Assembly (NCBI GenBank): GCA_021234155.1
Contig: JAJEKV010000008.1
Coordinates: 12,318,975 to 12,382,974, forward strand
Source of the DNA: Isoetes taiwanensis
Lineage: Eukaryota; Streptophyta; Lycopodiopsida; Isoetales; Isoetaceae
Reading direction: 5' to 3'
Length of the DNA stretch: 64,000 nucleotides
How positions within the stretch are numbered: position 1 is the stretch's first letter; each line of letters opens with the position of its first letter. Both the position numbers and the translations under genes were made by a program. A model generated the notes under the pieces. The model worked only from the letters and a program-made list of their open reading frames with translations, was not told where the DNA came from and ran no database searches. This document shows, piece by piece, positions 23,630 through 36,944 of this stretch.

Positions 23630-26020
23630 AGAGGCTTCATTTATGGAGGTAGATGCATGCGGTCATCCATCATTTTGATTACTATCTCTCGGAAATATTT
23701 TGCCAGGAAAAGCTTAAGAGTAATAGAATGCAGATTAGAGTCGGAGTTATAAACATTGACTTGCTTTTATGGAATCTTCTGATTACCAGCTAAGGGTGCC
23801 GGAAATGTCTTTCCATCATTTGCGAAGCACGACATCGATGCATTCGACATGCATTTTGGCGTGTTTTTAAACTTGAGATAATAGCATGGGATAAGTGCAT
23901 GAGGAGAGAAAACTTTAAAGTCCGGCTTCACGGTAGCTCATATCTTTATTGATCAGGTCTACTACCCCCAAGCCCCCCTCGTACCTAGACCCGTAGCTCC
24001 TCGTCAAGAGGAGCTCCAGTAGTTTGCATGGCTTGATTGAGCTTATCCATGATCAGATTGAGCTTATCCATGAGTTCTATAGAAAGGAGCTCCAAAAAGA
24101 AGCGTAAGTCTTATGAAAAGGAGCTCCAAGAGGGCATAAGTCTCATCGGCATTTGCTTGGCGAGAATGAGTGTCTTCAAGTAAGCATCGACGCCCTTTCT
24201 CAAATTTCAATTGGTTAGTTTGAAATTTCTTGCTCGTGTGAATTATCATTTCCTTCGGTTAGAGTGTCTTTTGCAAGATGCCAAGATCTAAATAGTAGAT
24301 ATTTATAGCTCCAGTGCAGATCAGGGCAGTGGCATAACTTGCTATACCATGCTTTTGTAGGTAATTTGCAATGTTATTTCTGTTAGTGGTGAATACAAAA
24401 TTTATAATATGAGAGGTGTGTTAATAGTTATAATACAGATTGTATGAAATGCCAAGATTATATGCTTGTGATCTTACATTTAAAACCTTGTTTCATACAT
24501 CACCTGCAGTTATCCTGCTAATGCAGCCACTTTGGTATTGCTATGATCTATCAAGTTTGAACATAGCCATCGATGATTTTTTAACGAATTACAAGTAAGC
24601 ATGAGCCTTATGAAAAGCCAGCATTATATGCATGTGATGTATCTAAGGATTTCCAAGTAAGCATGAGCCCTAGGTTTACCCGAAACCATTGCGAATGTTG
24701 ATTTGGGAGCAACATAGTTCTGCTTCATCAAAATAACTAGAATTGTTAAAATCTGTTTGAAATAGTTACATTTCTTACTTGTCCAGATTCCATTGAACAA
24801 CTGATGAAATATTTTTTATTATGTAGGCTCCAAGTCTTTTCGTCTATCTACAAGATCATCGTATGTTCTGAAAAAGCTTGCCTCGTAAACTATCGTTTTC
24901 GGATGTGAACTGAAGTTAAATTAGATCCAGATTGTCTCATACCTGCCCTTTTTTTTGTGCTATTTGATAGAGCCAAATCATCTCGAACATGGTTTTCCCA
25001 GCCCAATGACATGAAAATTCTTAAATTTAGAACGACTCATTTGATTTTTTGGGCAAGCCTATCCTCCATGGATGAGGCCGGTAATCCATGAACCCAAATC
25101 GCATGATCTGGAGGCCCTTGATCTTTGGCATCTTCAACACGTGCCCCTCAAAAGAACATCAGAAGTATCCATTTTGGGGTGAAAGCATGCTAGGGTGTAC
25201 CATCTAAAGTACTTTTTAGGGAGTGCGAAACTACCAAGAAAAGTACCCAGCACTGGGTACTGGGAACTTGCATAAATGCTGCAATAAATAATAAGTTTGA
25301 GAGTTAATCCATTTATATTAGTCTCTAATAGTATTGTTATCCTCTAATACTATAGATTGACATGTTATTGACCTTCAATTCAAAAAATTTCGATTGATTT
25401 TAATGGAAAGAAAAAACAGAAAGTACCAGTTTTTAAAGTACCAAGTGTAGGTACTTTTGAGGGTTCCAAAAGTGGTACACCGTAGTATGCTTTTACCCTT
25501 TGGGCTGATCCCCACACATGCTTCTGCAATATCCAACCATATTCTTAAGGCTTTCTTGAACTTCGTTGTGGATAGTTGTTTCACTCATTATTGATAAGTG
25601 GACCATCTGGCTTGCTTGAATCTATGTTTGATCAACTGATATAGACAAACACGGGTTCATGTAAGCATATCCAATGTGTGACAAATTACATATAAGCTAC
25701 ATTGTCTGCATTTTCTTTCATCTATTAGCTCTAAGTTGTAATTCAAGATTTCAATTTCTATATTCTTCATGTATGTCTCTAAATCATTTCGGTAAATGCC
25801 AAGTGTATAGAGAATCTAGATGGTGTGAGTGGCAGTAAAAAACTTGGCTTGGGTTTCAAGAATGATCTCCTGCTTCCTAAATGCTCCTTTGAAACAATAT
25901 CAATATTATAGTCTGATGTTCACGGTTTGAACAATATATAAACTATGTATCTAAATTTGCTATCGTAACAAAGCAATTAAAATGCTTATATTTGTATTCA
26001 GAACGTACACTAGTGCAAGG
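23630..26020. other. Intergenic with small local duplications
   Basis: A 21-bp direct repeat (ATTGAGCTTATCCATGA at 24,037 and 24,058) is followed by two GAAAAGGAGCTCCAA units (24,073 and 24,117). GTAAGCATGAGCC recurs at 24,595 and 24,655. No gene is recognised. Confidence 0.35.
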
Positions 26021-26021
26021 A

Positions 26022-26390
26022 TGCATTCTATTTTGTTTAAGAATCCCTCTCTTAGGTCAATCCATGTAAACATACAAGCATGCAATAGATACAAGCAAAA
26101 ACTAAGCAAAATTTGCAAGAACTTTTACCAAATCTTGCATCCCTAATTTTAGCTTAACAACGCCGTGAATTTGACATTGTTCTTATTTTATGGCATATTA
26201 GTATAAACTTGCATTCTACACAAAGCCTTAAGTCAATCCATGCAAAGTATGCAAGAGAAGCAAAATATACAAGAGAATCTAAGAAAGCACTAAGCAAATC
26301 TTTGATTTCTATCCATAATTTTTAGCTTCACAACATGGCAAATTTAACATTATTTTCCTGCCATGGAGCGCAACACCTTGTTTTAGGTAT
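26022..26390. repeat. Tandem duplication, unit 188 bp
   Basis: Two units begin TGCATTCTA at 26,022 and 26,210. Both contain in order TCAATCCATG, TACAAG, ACTAAGCAAA, a TTTTAGCTT segment, AACA and AAATTTGACATT. Identity is moderate, so the duplication is not recent. Non-coding. Confidence 0.6.
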
Positions 26391-26439
26391 AGTAAATTCA
26401 ACATATATTAGAAGATTTAGCTTGTACACAAATCAATTG

Positions 26440-26700
26440 ATTGGAAGATAAAAGGACCTTAGTGAATTCATTTAGCTTAAAAGAAATCAACACGGTTTTA
26501 ACACAATTAAATGGAATCTCGCTTACGCGACAAGGCCAAATAGGAAGGAAAAAAAAAAAAAAAAAAAGGAAATCCCCTTTTTTTTTTTCTTTTTCTTTTT
26601 TTTTCTTTTTCTTTTTTTTTTTTTTTTTCTCCTTGTCCTTTTTTCTTAAAGCGAGATGTGGCAGAGAGAAGGGTCTACTATCTACCTTTCCTCATTTCTC
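26440..26700 (+). repeat. Dispersed copy of repeat family Z around an A/T homopolymer hairpin
   Basis: GCGAGATGTGGCAGAGAGAAGGGTCTA at about 26,650 matches the unit of the tandem array at 59.5-59.9 kb (GCGAGATATGGCAGAAAAGGGTCT). Just upstream a run of about 20 A (26,549-26,568) faces a 60-base T-rich run (26,577-26,632), and the two could form a long A/T hairpin. Assembly error is likely in such a run. Confidence 0.45.
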
Positions 26701-26929
26701 ATATAATCAGGAGGCAGGATAATCAAGAGTATACCAAGAGTACTATACAGGAACTTTTCACAAAATGAATCGATTTGACAATACCCATTTATCAATTTCA
26801 AGCATGAAAGCATTATGTCATCCATTATAGCTAAGAATTTTTGAATAGATGAAGAAAGAGGTGATTTTCTTATCTCATGAGGCTTTGCAAGGGGATCCCG
26901 ACTTCTTGGTGCACAAGGACCCACATGGA

Positions 26930-29900
26930 TAAAGAAAATTCTATCTTGGAATGTGAGAGGCATCAAATCCTCTCCGAACAAGCGAGCAAATCTTTGGCCC
27001 AGTGAAGAATCTTAATCCAGATATCTTGTGTTTGCAGGAGCATAAATGTGCCAGGGGCGATATTAACAACCTAATGAATATCTTGGGTAATCAGTATGTA
27101 GATGCAGCTGCTACAACGGGCAGGGCCAGAGGAGGTACTTTGATTTGTTGAAGAATGGGTGTACATGTAACCTTTTTCCACCCTGCCGATAGCCAGGGCC
27201 AGTGGGCAGTGATTAAATGGAAGGAAGGCCAGTCTGAGTGGGGCTTAGTAAATGTGTATGCTCCAATTGGGGCCACTCAGAGAGGTTGTTTATGGGCACA
27301 ACTGCGAAATAAGCTTCAGTCCTTTGGTATGGGTTCTACATGGTTTGTCAGGTGACTTTAACATGGTGGAGCTCGGAGAGGAGGCATGGTATTGGTTCGA
27401 GATATTGTGCAGGGGTTTTGGCGTGATCAATGGCTTAGGCTTGTGCTGGGAGTGGGGTTTGACAGAGCTTCCGAGGGGATCGGAGTTTTACTTGGTGCAA
27501 TAATTAGCTGGGGCATGGTAGGGGCATACTCTAAATTTGGATAGAGTTTATGGCACTCCGTGAGTCTTGGATTATGCTCCAGCCTTCACTAGGGTGAATG
27601 TTCCGCCACCTCGTCTCCTCGATCACACTCCCGGATCATTCAGCGGCTTCATGACCACCCCTGCGGCCTCTGGGGCGGTTTTAAGCTTAATACAACCTTT
27701 CTTCAGGATCCGAGTTTCCCGGTTTGTAAGCTCATTTGGCGGCAGAATATTCGGTCGGGACAATGGAATGAGTGCAATGGTTACAAAGCATTGGCTAAGG
27801 TAAAACATTTCGCGAAAAAGAATGGGGGGCGACAAAAGGCTTTGGCTCGGCGTCGCATAAGTTGGATGCCTTATATGCGGGCTGGAGTCTCTTAGAGGCG
27901 GGTCTCGATGGTTTTGCGTGAGCGGCAGGTGCTTCGTCGGTCGAGGTTGAGGAGGAGGCCAAGGTGTCGCGGGCCAGGGTCAAGCGGGTTTGGCGTGGCT
28001 AAAGCGGTCGACACTTGCTCTAAAGTCTTTTTAGGGCAGCAGCCATTAGAAGAAGTATCACGGCAGACCATGGCGGACATAGTTACACCCGAGGGAGTGT
28101 TGTTGCGGCAACGGATGCTATCAAGGCCTTTGTAGCAAACACACTATGAAACATTTTTCAAGGAGAGCTCGCTTCCCTCACGAGTGTTTTTCAAGAGCTG
28201 GTGCTGGCCAAGGTATCACCAAGAATCTCAAAACCCTTCAAAGGCAGAGCTTAGAGGAGCCGTTGGCGAGGCGGGGAGTTGGGGGCGCATGTCGCTGTTG
28301 GCTTCGGAATAAGTGTCACGGGTTGGATGGAATACCGGTGGAGTTTTTGAAGTCTTGGGAATGGGTGGGGACTCGATGGTGCGGTGTATGTGGATCTTTG
28401 GGGAATAACTTCGATGCATCCTCTCGCTGAATACAAGGTTGTATTTCACTTATACCCAAGTGTAAGCATCCTAAAACCATCAATGACCTGAGGCCTATTA
28501 CTCACATTTATGCGTAGTGTATAAAATCATTGCTAAGGCTTTGGGTGAGAGGCTTAAGCCATTACTAGTTCACGCTATTAGTGCAAGCGATCCGGTTTTA
28601 TACCCGGTGAGAATATTCTTCATAATGTGGGCGCTGCTTTTGAGGGAGTGCATTGGGCTCGTAGGATGAGGCAGCCCCTTGTTTTCTTAATTTGGATTTT
28701 GCCAAGGCTTATGGACAGTGTCGGTGGCGAGTTCTTGGCAGATATGATCTGAGCCTTTGGGTGCGGGCCTAGTTTCAGGGAAATGGTTATGAAGCTGCAC
28801 GATACGCTAGGGCGACAGTGTGGTGTCGGGGTAAGACCTCTTCAATCTTCTCGTGGGCGAGGCATTAGGCGGGGATGTCCGTTGACCCCCCCTTCACATT
28901 CACTATAGTGGCGAAGCTCTCTCATGACTTTTTGGTGGCAATTGCCGACAATGTGGTGCAAGGTCTCCCGCATGGATGATGGGTCGCATAACAGGTTTTG
29001 CGGTCAATTTGGCGGATGATACGTTCCTCTTTCTTCATGCAGATGAGTCCAATCTCTAGGCAGCCAAGAATATTTTGGATGCCTTTTCTTTAACCGGGAT
29101 GCTTGCTTAACCGGGTCGGTGCTCGGCCATGTGGGTGCTTGGAGGAACCTCCTCCCGTGGTTGAGTCGGTTTCCACGGGCTCTAACAACCGCCACACCAC
29201 GGTACGCCAAACTGTTAGGCATACCATTTGGCTTGGACATTAATGCTAGGGCAATTTGGGCCGGAGACATTCTGAGAATCTTAAGTAGCATTTGAATTGG
29301 TGGAGGGAAGTAAACTCACCATGGCTGGTAGGATTTCCGATAGCCAAGTCGATTCTGCTCAGTAGCACTCATGTTTACTTGACCTCCCGCATACTGCGCC
29401 GAGAAAGTGTGGTTAAAGAGTTGGATGACACCATTCGCAATTTTGTTTGGGAGGGAATGAGGAGGGGGCTCTGATGAAGGTCGCATGGTGGAAGTGTGTG
29501 CGTCCCATGCAGGCGGGGGCTTGGGTATGCTTGATGTGTCGTTGCACACAAAGGTTACTCCGTGTCGAAATTCATCCGCAGTTGTTGCGGGAGCAACAAT
29601 CCCGTGTTTGGCTCTGTTATAGTCAGCCGTCACTCTATTGTGTTTAGGAAGCCATCTATTCCAGCTCGATTGCCATGGGCTGCTTTGAGGATTTGCGGCC
29701 ATTCCCTCATGCGCCGCCTTTTCTTAAGGGTCTCTTGAAGGCACGGAAGGTGGTCAAGGTTCTCTTTTCATTGGACCCTAGCAGGTGTATGGTAGCCTCA
29801 TCGCCCTTCCTCTGGGTACCCTTGGACTCTGCATCTCCTTGGCCTCTTCCCTACACCTGGGTGCTTTCTGCGCCCGATGGATTCTTTGCAGGGGTAACAT

Positions 29901-30753
29901 CCATCCGTGACTGGTATTGGGAGGGTCATCTGGCGCCCGTGGGAGTTTTTAGGGGGAGATTTGGCGGTGGGACATCTGAGACTTGGGCCAGAATTGCCAA
30001 TGCTATTCCATTGCGGTTGTCTTCTCAAGTCAATCAGCGTTTGGAAGTAGCTTTAGTGGACTTGATGCATCTCGGTTTGTAGCATCGGCTTATGGGCTCC
30101 TAGCGGCGAGGACCGCGTTGCTTGCCGGATAAGTGGTTGCTTAAGCTTCCGGGGAGTAAGTGGCCCGCCATGTGGAAGTGGGCGTGGAATATATTGCCTC
30201 CTCCTAAAATTCGTACCCTTTTGTGGCAGATCTTGCACCGTAGCCTCGGGGTGAATGTTAGGTCCACGGGTTCAAGCCTCGTGTAGCGAGAAACATGCCC
30301 TTTATGTGGGAGGCGACGGAGACCATTGAGCCTTCGCTTTGTCCTATGCACGAGGTAGGGGCGGCTTGGTCCGGGTGAGAGCCCTCTTTGGGACTTCACT
30401 ATGCGCAAAGGAAGATTCTCTTGGGAGTCCTTCCTAGCAGGTAAGTGGCAAAAGCGACAGGCGTTTCATTTATGCAGAGCTTGGCTTTTGTGGCTGATTT
30501 GGAAAAGACGGAGAGCGAAGGTCTTTCAGAATGCAGTGCTTAGCCCTTTTCGGTTGGTTCCGATCTTGAGGCATAAGTTGTGGCAGGCTTACCAAGTCTC
30601 AAGCTTGTCTGGCACAACTAAGCGAGAAATTTGGTCAACATTCCTACAGATTGTGGATCATGATGGGCGCTTCATTTCTTAGCACCACACTTATCATTGT
30701 ACTTGATCGCATTCTAGTGGTTTAATATATTCTTATATTCTTCAAAAAAAAAA
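26930..30753 (+). mobile_element. L1-type LINE, longest copy: endonuclease, RT, zinc-binding domain
   Basis: The frame opens with the apurinic-type endonuclease start (ILSWNVRGIKS, 26,938; LCLQEHK near 27,030; VNVYAPIGA near 27,250; GDFNMVELG near 27,360). A linker follows, then RT from about 28,150: CHGLDGIPVEF; ENILHNVGAAFEGVHWARR near 28,620; the active site read as LADD rather than YADD at 29,009-29,020. After a RT C-terminal region, a zinc-binding segment (CPLCG) lies near 30,295. The poly(A) end (A at 30,744-30,753) follows CTTATATTCTTC. There is no ORF1, so the copy is 5' truncated. Frame changes every few hundred bases show an old, dead copy. Confidence 0.85.
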
Positions 30754-30859
30754 TGACCTGAAGAGCTTTGATTTCTCTTGCCTGGCTGCTTCACTAACAT
30801 AAATCTGTCAAATACTTGCCAAACCAGAACCCATCGAACTCATAGAAGGTAACAATAGG

Positions 30860-31030
30860 AGCTCGCGCGTTGAGGCTCCAGTTGAGGTGCCAAGAGTTTG
30901 TATTGGCGTCAGGCGTTAGGAGCTCACTCGGCGCTAGACGCCAGGAACTCGCATTGGCTGCCAGGCGCCAGGGAAAGAAAAAAGAGAGAAACAATAAAAC
31001 TTGCCTGGCCGCCAGGCAGTAGGCGCCAGA
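30860..31030. repeat. Degenerate minisatellite, unit about 26 bp
   Basis: Units of the form GGCGYCAGGCGYYAGGARCTC (about 30,904, 30,930 and 30,956) are followed by further GCCAGGC and AGGCGCCAG words to 31,029. The GC content is well above that of the flanks. It lies directly 3' of the LINE ending at 30,753. Confidence 0.5.
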
Positions 31031-33030
31031 TAAAGACATCCCCGTTTAAGAAGAAAAAAGAACCAACTTAGCCCCAAAATTTTTACTCCGTGGAAAGCCC
31101 ATAACGTTCGACGGGAAATCCAAATTTTAGTAGTAGGTGGAAAATTCAAAAGTAACACTGGGCGGGAACCTTAAAACCAACACTCCGAGAGAAATAAAAG
31201 ATCAGAACTAGGCGGGAACCCTAAAACTGACAACCCCAAAACTGACACATAGGGACCCCAAAACTAACAACACCCAAACTAACACCCGGTGGGTTCAAAA
31301 TCGTGGAATAATTTTAAATTAATAGAATCGTGGTTATAGGCACAAGGAAGACAGATAGGCTAATCAGGTTCACCAACCATCAAAACCAACTCTCACAAAG
31401 TAATACATGAAGAGGAAGATGATCAAATAAGGTACAAACTAGATCCAAATAAAATGAAAAAAATTAGGGAAAAGGTGGGCAGACTGGGACGAAAACAAAA
31501 TGGGTGGAAAAGAGGCAATAAAAATGGGGAAAATTGGTTGGAGAGTTTGTAACCCACCTCTACAATTTTCCATGTATGTTAGCAAATCCTGAAAATAGCG
31601 CATCCATGACAACCTACAAACACATAACTCATGCTTTAGAACTGAAGAATTAATCAACATTCACAAAAAGAGCAAGTGGCGACTGTAATTTTCATCAAGT
31701 TCTTATTCTTAATGGATCTAGACATTGATTGGTTATCAACATATAACACCACATCTTATAAGGAAAGTACATCCACCTGCATGTCCTCCATGCGGCTAAT
31801 CAAGTTCCTTATACATAGTCGTCCATATACAAAATAAGCAGATAAGTCGCATTTAATTAAAGTGGATCACATGTGATTTTGTTTTTTTCTTTTGAAACCT
31901 TGTTATTTTACACCAAAAGGATGTGCAAAACATTTTAGACCTTATAACTATCGAAAAAAATGAGTTTTTCTGTGCGAGGATCAGTACAAGCATGAAGAGA
32001 ATTTCCTGCTATTTTCTCGGGTCTCGAGTCGAGAACGCCAAAAACATAAACCAAATGAAGGAAATTGTTTACACATTCAAAACAAAGTTATAGTCCAAAA
32101 AGAAATTTTACTCATAAATGAGATGGTTACAATCTATATTACAGTGGACAAATAGACCATGGCGATCGTGCTATGTAGTTACATCATCATGGTAGGTGTT
32201 CCACCTTAGAGGAACAACTCGTGGGGCATCTTGTTGCCGCTATAAGCTTTGGGGGCAACCTGAAGAACATGGAATGCCTCATGAGGAGGTGCCTCGCGAG
32301 CCACCCGCTAGCCTATTCAACCAATTTTCCCACCCCCCTCCCACATCTTTTCTCCAATCGCCGGGTCAAATATGCTTGTTCCTCAACCTCCGTGGATCTC
32401 ATGCAATGCTAGCAGGATCCTTTGTGGTTCCTGGAGACGAGACGAAATCCATAATTAACAATTACAGTGCCATTAGCCATGAGTAATGAAAAAAAAGTTG
32501 CAAAATTGAAATAGTTTGGAGATCATTCATTCCATTTAAGTTGGAACGGACCCATGGACGATCGCTCGAGTAGATCTTGGTGTCGCATTCCCGAGACACC
32601 AGCATAAATGAGTAGAAGCGACTACTCATAAACGTCTAAACGGTTTTGCCCAATTGGTTAAGGGCATGTCGGTTGGAAATGTTCATTTTAATATCAGAGC
32701 AAGAGTTCTTGATCACTAACCGATGCTTGTGTTATTGGCCAGACAAATGGAGATCATCGATATTCCAAGTGATAACGAGGAAAAAGACATCATTAATACA
32801 TCAAGTGATGACACCTACCAAAATGTCCATGCCATAATAAAAACTATTTGACCAATACAACCCGCAATTAGATGGGATTATTATTTTATATTAGACCTAC
32901 CCCTTTGTTTTTGTCCAATTTTGATTCCTATCATCGAATGATTTTGAGTAGTGTCAATTATAATCAATTCCCCATAGGAACTCCCACGTTGTTATGCTAG
33001 ATATTGCGATCCTTATACCACTATAACACA
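31031..33030. other. Intergenic; two GGCGGGAA motifs
   Basis: GGCGGGAACC occurs at 31,163 and 31,212. It matches the E2F-type core, but no gene start is recognised nearby. A tRNA-like A-box word (ATTGGTTAAGGGC, about 32,653) has no tRNA fold. Nothing else is supported. Confidence 0.3.
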
Positions 33031-33037
33031 TTCAATT

Positions 33038-33200
33038 GGTTAATCTATTGACCATGCCTATAATTTTATATCATGTATATAATGTGTTATACAAAATGAA
33101 TTGCCAATATATATAATCTGGTTAATCTATTGACCATGCCTACAATTTTATCTCATGTTATATGCTTTATAAGATAAACTGAACTACTAAAATATATATG
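33038..33200. repeat. Tandem duplication, unit 82 bp
   Basis: GGTTAATCTATTGACCATGCCTA occurs at 33,038 and 33,120. The following 55 bp, with AATTTTATATCATGTATAT and a TTATA...AAAATGAA/AAACTGAA stretch, also align. AT-rich and non-coding. Confidence 0.65.
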
Positions 33201-33461
33201 GTGTTCTAATGTCACAATAGATTTCCTTTTAATGAAGAAGTAGATGCCATCCAACGCTAAAATGCTAAAAAAATGGTCCAAAGTTGTAAATCCTTAGATT
33301 TGGATGTAACAAGATCCAACAACAAATCTAAAACATTTATATGAAGCAACATTAGCATCGCATTCCAATTTAGTACGGTGCTTATGTGTACTTATGTACG
33401 TAATTAAAGTACATTTCGTAATAATGTACTCCAGGAAATTTAATGTACCTAAGAAAAAGAA

Positions 33462-36400
33462 TTTTTTTTTTGAAGGATCAAGTTAATTAATTAATATATA
33501 AAAGTACAAGAAGAGCGATATACTAGGGTGCCCCTGCCCACACTCGGGCGAGCACCCAAATGGCACATATATCTACGTACGACTCATGAAACAAACTTGC
33601 CAAAGCTGTCTACAATGAGAAGGGTCCTCTCCTATACGGCTGCCTTGAACTGCTCCTTACGAGGGCACGCCAAGTAAGAAAGATATGATTTATACCTTAA
33701 TTGTGGGATCAGCACCCCAGGCTGCACCTCCTCATTCCTGAACATCTTCAGGCGTCGCCACTTCCAAATGAGCCACAGTAACCAAGCCTTATATAGATGG
33801 AAGGCCAGACGCTGAAGCTGAGACCACCCAGTAGGATACACCCCCAAAAGAACCTCTTGACTATGGAGCGAGATGTGAAAGAGGCGCTGGACCCACTGGA
33901 TCTCTGCACAAAGAAACATACAGTGCTCAAGAGTCTCAACACAAGCACCACACATCGGACAACGATCACTGATCAGGGGATTGATCCTGTGAACCCACGT
34001 ATTCACTCTCAGGGACCGATGCACTATCTGCCATAGTAACACCCGAATCTTGGGGGGCGAGATTGGGTTCCACACCCATCTCGAGATGTCACCCCAGTCA
34101 TATCCTGGCACCTGGAGACTCCAGCCGTCCGAGGGAGGCAGCTCGTCCTGAATTGCCAAAAGCTCATAACAGGATTTTACGAAGTTTGAGGGATCGACTT
34201 TTGGATGACAACTCCACACTCGCCCTGACGCTACCGGGGGGTTCAATGGCAACGCATTAGCCACATGCGCCCAGATCGCACAATCCCGCTCCTTAAGTCA
34301 AAACCTGTGACGAAAAAGCTGCCAGGGCGCCAGCTACCCGTCGATATACCACTCCTCCACCGTCAAGACCCCGCCGCTCGCTGCGCTGGGCGGGATCGAC
34401 GGTTGCGCCAACACCAAAGGTGGCCCCTGGGCCGAGCGGAATCCACCATGGCAATGCCTCTGACTGAATACAACTGGAAGTATTAATCGCAAACAGCGGG
34501 TAGACCTGCTGCCAAGCTTGCAGGAGCCCCTTCAGAAAGGGGGAGGCATTAACATATGGCCTGATATCCGCAAATAATGCCCATGGAAGCCGCGCAGGCA
34601 CAGACGGCTTATGGAAAACTATCGAGTGAGACTGCGACTGATGAAGCCGATTCTCGAGAATCTCAAAGATGAACTTAGATAAGAGGACCTTACTATGGAG
34701 CGAGAGGTCCAGAAAGCCGAGGCCACCTGCAGCTTTGGGGCGCATGTACTTCCACCAGGCTACCTTGACGACCGCCCCTTCCTCATTGCCTCCCCAAACA
34801 AAGTTACGAACCATGGAAGAAATTTCCCGAACCTTGCTTTCTGGCGCCAGGATGACAGAGGCCATATAAATATGAGTTGAGCATAAAACAGATTTCGCCA
34901 CTGTGACCCTGCCGGCCATGGAAAGTTTCCCCCCTTCCACCAATTAAGGTGCCGACACAGTCCCACCAGAATGTCCTCCCAAATACCTGCTGCCGAGATG
35001 TCAATGACGGGATACCCAAAAGCCTAGAGCACGTGCCCTGCAGTTGCGTTCGCCAAGGAAATTGGGACACGACCACAGGCATGGGATCCGCTACCGACCA
35101 TAATGCCGAGCACTTCGTCCAATTCACGAGGCAGTCGGACGCCAGAGAAAATGTGTCCAGAAGCTCCTTCGCGTTTAACAGATTCCTCTCATCAGCTTGT
35201 AGGAAGAGAAAAGAGTCATCAGCGTACTGGCTTCCAATCTGTTGCGGCCCGTCTGCCACCCTCAGCCCCTCCATTTAACCCCCGCCTCTGCTGCCGAGAT
35301 CAGTAACTGCGAGAGGGCCTCTGCAACGATGGTAAATAAGAAGGGTGCCAAAGGGCATCCCTGGCGAACTCCACGCCCCACAGTAAAGATCGGCGATGAC
35401 TCGCCGTGACATAGGATGGTGGCTCTGGCAGACGTTAAGAGCTTCAGAGCCACTGCTGTAAAGCTCTCACCACACCCAAAGGCTAGCATCATTCTCCTCA
35501 AGAAATCCCAACGAACACTATCATAAGCCCTCGTGAAGTCCAACTTCAAGTACACTATCTGCTGACCTGTTCTGCGCGCCCAGTGAATGCCCTCGAATGC
35601 CGCCGCCGCATTGTTAAGAATATGCCTGCCCGGGATGAAGCTAGACTGCATGGGACTAATAGCCTCTTTCAGGACAACTAAGCGAGAGGGCCTTCGCAAT
35701 TATCTTGTACACTGCCGACAGAAGCGTAATCGGACGCCAATCTGAAATGACAGATGGCTTTTTTACCTTCGGTATTAACGAGATGCAGCCCTCGTTGAGC
35801 CTATAATCAAGCGCCTCTGCCTGAAGGAGATCTTGGTAGGTCTGCATCACTGCGTCTCCCACCCATTCCCAATATTCTTGGAAGAACTCCACCAGAATGC
35901 CGTCCAGACCAGGGCACTTATGAGGGGCCAAGGCGCGGCAAGCCTCCTCAAGCTCTTGCCTTGTAAGCGGATGCTCTAGCGTCTGCCTTCTATCCGCCGA
36001 CACCTTGCTTGACACCTTACTGAGCACGATGTCCTCCATGACGTCAGTGTAGGGGTACCTCTTCTCCTGAAAGAACTGAGAGAAGTGCTGAAAAGTAGCC
36101 TGCTTAATGTCCATCGGTGACTGCAGAATGCGGCCATCGGGCAATGCCAGAGACGACATTGAGGCCGCATACTTCTTCTGTCGTGCAGCTCTGAAAAACA
36201 TTCGAGAATTGGTGTCCCCTTTTTGCAGCCTGGTGATCCCCGCCTTCATCCTTGCCTGAGCAGCCCTTCTAGACTCGTCTGCTGCAATGTGGCGCAATAT
36301 CTCCTTCTCCCGCACACCATCAGACGGCTGGGAGCTGATGAGACTTTCCAATTCGTGATACAATGCCTCTAACACCTCGCGCTCCTCCCGTGCTCTCCGA

Positions 36401-36944
36401 CTCCCCCACCAGGGAAAAAAATAAGGAACTTCTAAATCCAAGGTGGTGAAATAGACTTGGCTAAAGTATGCCAAAAGTTGAGATGAAAGCTTCTAATGTT
36501 TAGCTAATCTTTTCAAATTTTGCCACCTCTACTTTCTTACGTTTGGCTAAACTTATATTTAAAAATAAAAAAATCTTCTATCATTTGGCTATCTTGCACT
36601 AATTTAAGACCTAAATATTAATTGATTATAGTAGATATAAATGTTATAAAATAATTTGGCTAAAGTACGTCAAAATTTGAAATAAAAGCTTCTAAGTTTT
36701 GGCTAAACTCTCCAATTTTTGGCACTTATACTTTCTTACGATTAGCTAAAGTCGGATGAAATGGAGCTGGGACGTGAAATAAACTTGGCTAATATTTTCT
36801 TTTTTTTTTTGGCCCAAAAAGGGCCATAGTTTAGCCGTTTTTTTCCCAACAAGTCTAAAATTTTGCCATTTAGCTAAGATTAGCCACTAATTTTTTCCCT
36901 GTCCCCCACGACTTGGCGAATGCCTTGATCTTAGCTTGTGCGTC
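33462..36944 (-). mobile_element. L1-type LINE: RT and zinc-binding domain, carrying a nested MITE
   Basis: Read on the minus strand from 36,944, an endonuclease-RT linker (AKIKAFAKSWGSRRARE) is split by the MITE at 36,410-36,901. It continues through TRLQKGDTNSRMFF, HKCPGLDGILVEFF, SDWRPITLLSAVYKIIAK, SFIPGRHILNN, YLKLDFTRAYDSVRW, GVRQGCPLAPF and the RT active site YADD (35,215-35,226). The zinc-binding segment (CPMCGACVETLEHCMFLC) is at about 33,907-33,961. The element ends in poly(A), seen as T at 33,462-33,471, after a TTCAAAA terminus. Endonuclease and ORF1 are absent (5' truncation). Four or so frame breaks separate otherwise well preserved domains, so it is younger than the copy at 26.9 kb. 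Confidence 0.85.
36410..36901. mobile_element. hAT-type MITE, 492 bp, with 8-bp target duplication
   Basis: Terminal inverted repeats CAGGGAAAAAAATA (left) and CAGGGAAAAAATTAG (right, reverse strand) are flanked on both sides by the identical octamer TCCCCCAC (36,402-36,409 and 36,902-36,909). The 8-bp duplication and CAGGG ends are hallmarks of the hAT superfamily. The element has no transposase frame. Its interior is AT-rich and holds a 199-bp internal direct repeat (TTGGCTAAAGTA at 36,457 and 36,656, with a third partial copy at 36,783) and a GGCCCAAAAAGGGCC palindrome at 36,822. Removing it with one octamer restores the LINE frame across AKSWGSRR, so the LINE was there first. Confidence 0.85.

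Noticed and set aside
32641-32720. tRNA-like or SINE sequence with an A-box-like word
   Set aside because: No acceptor stem and only a weak B-box match.
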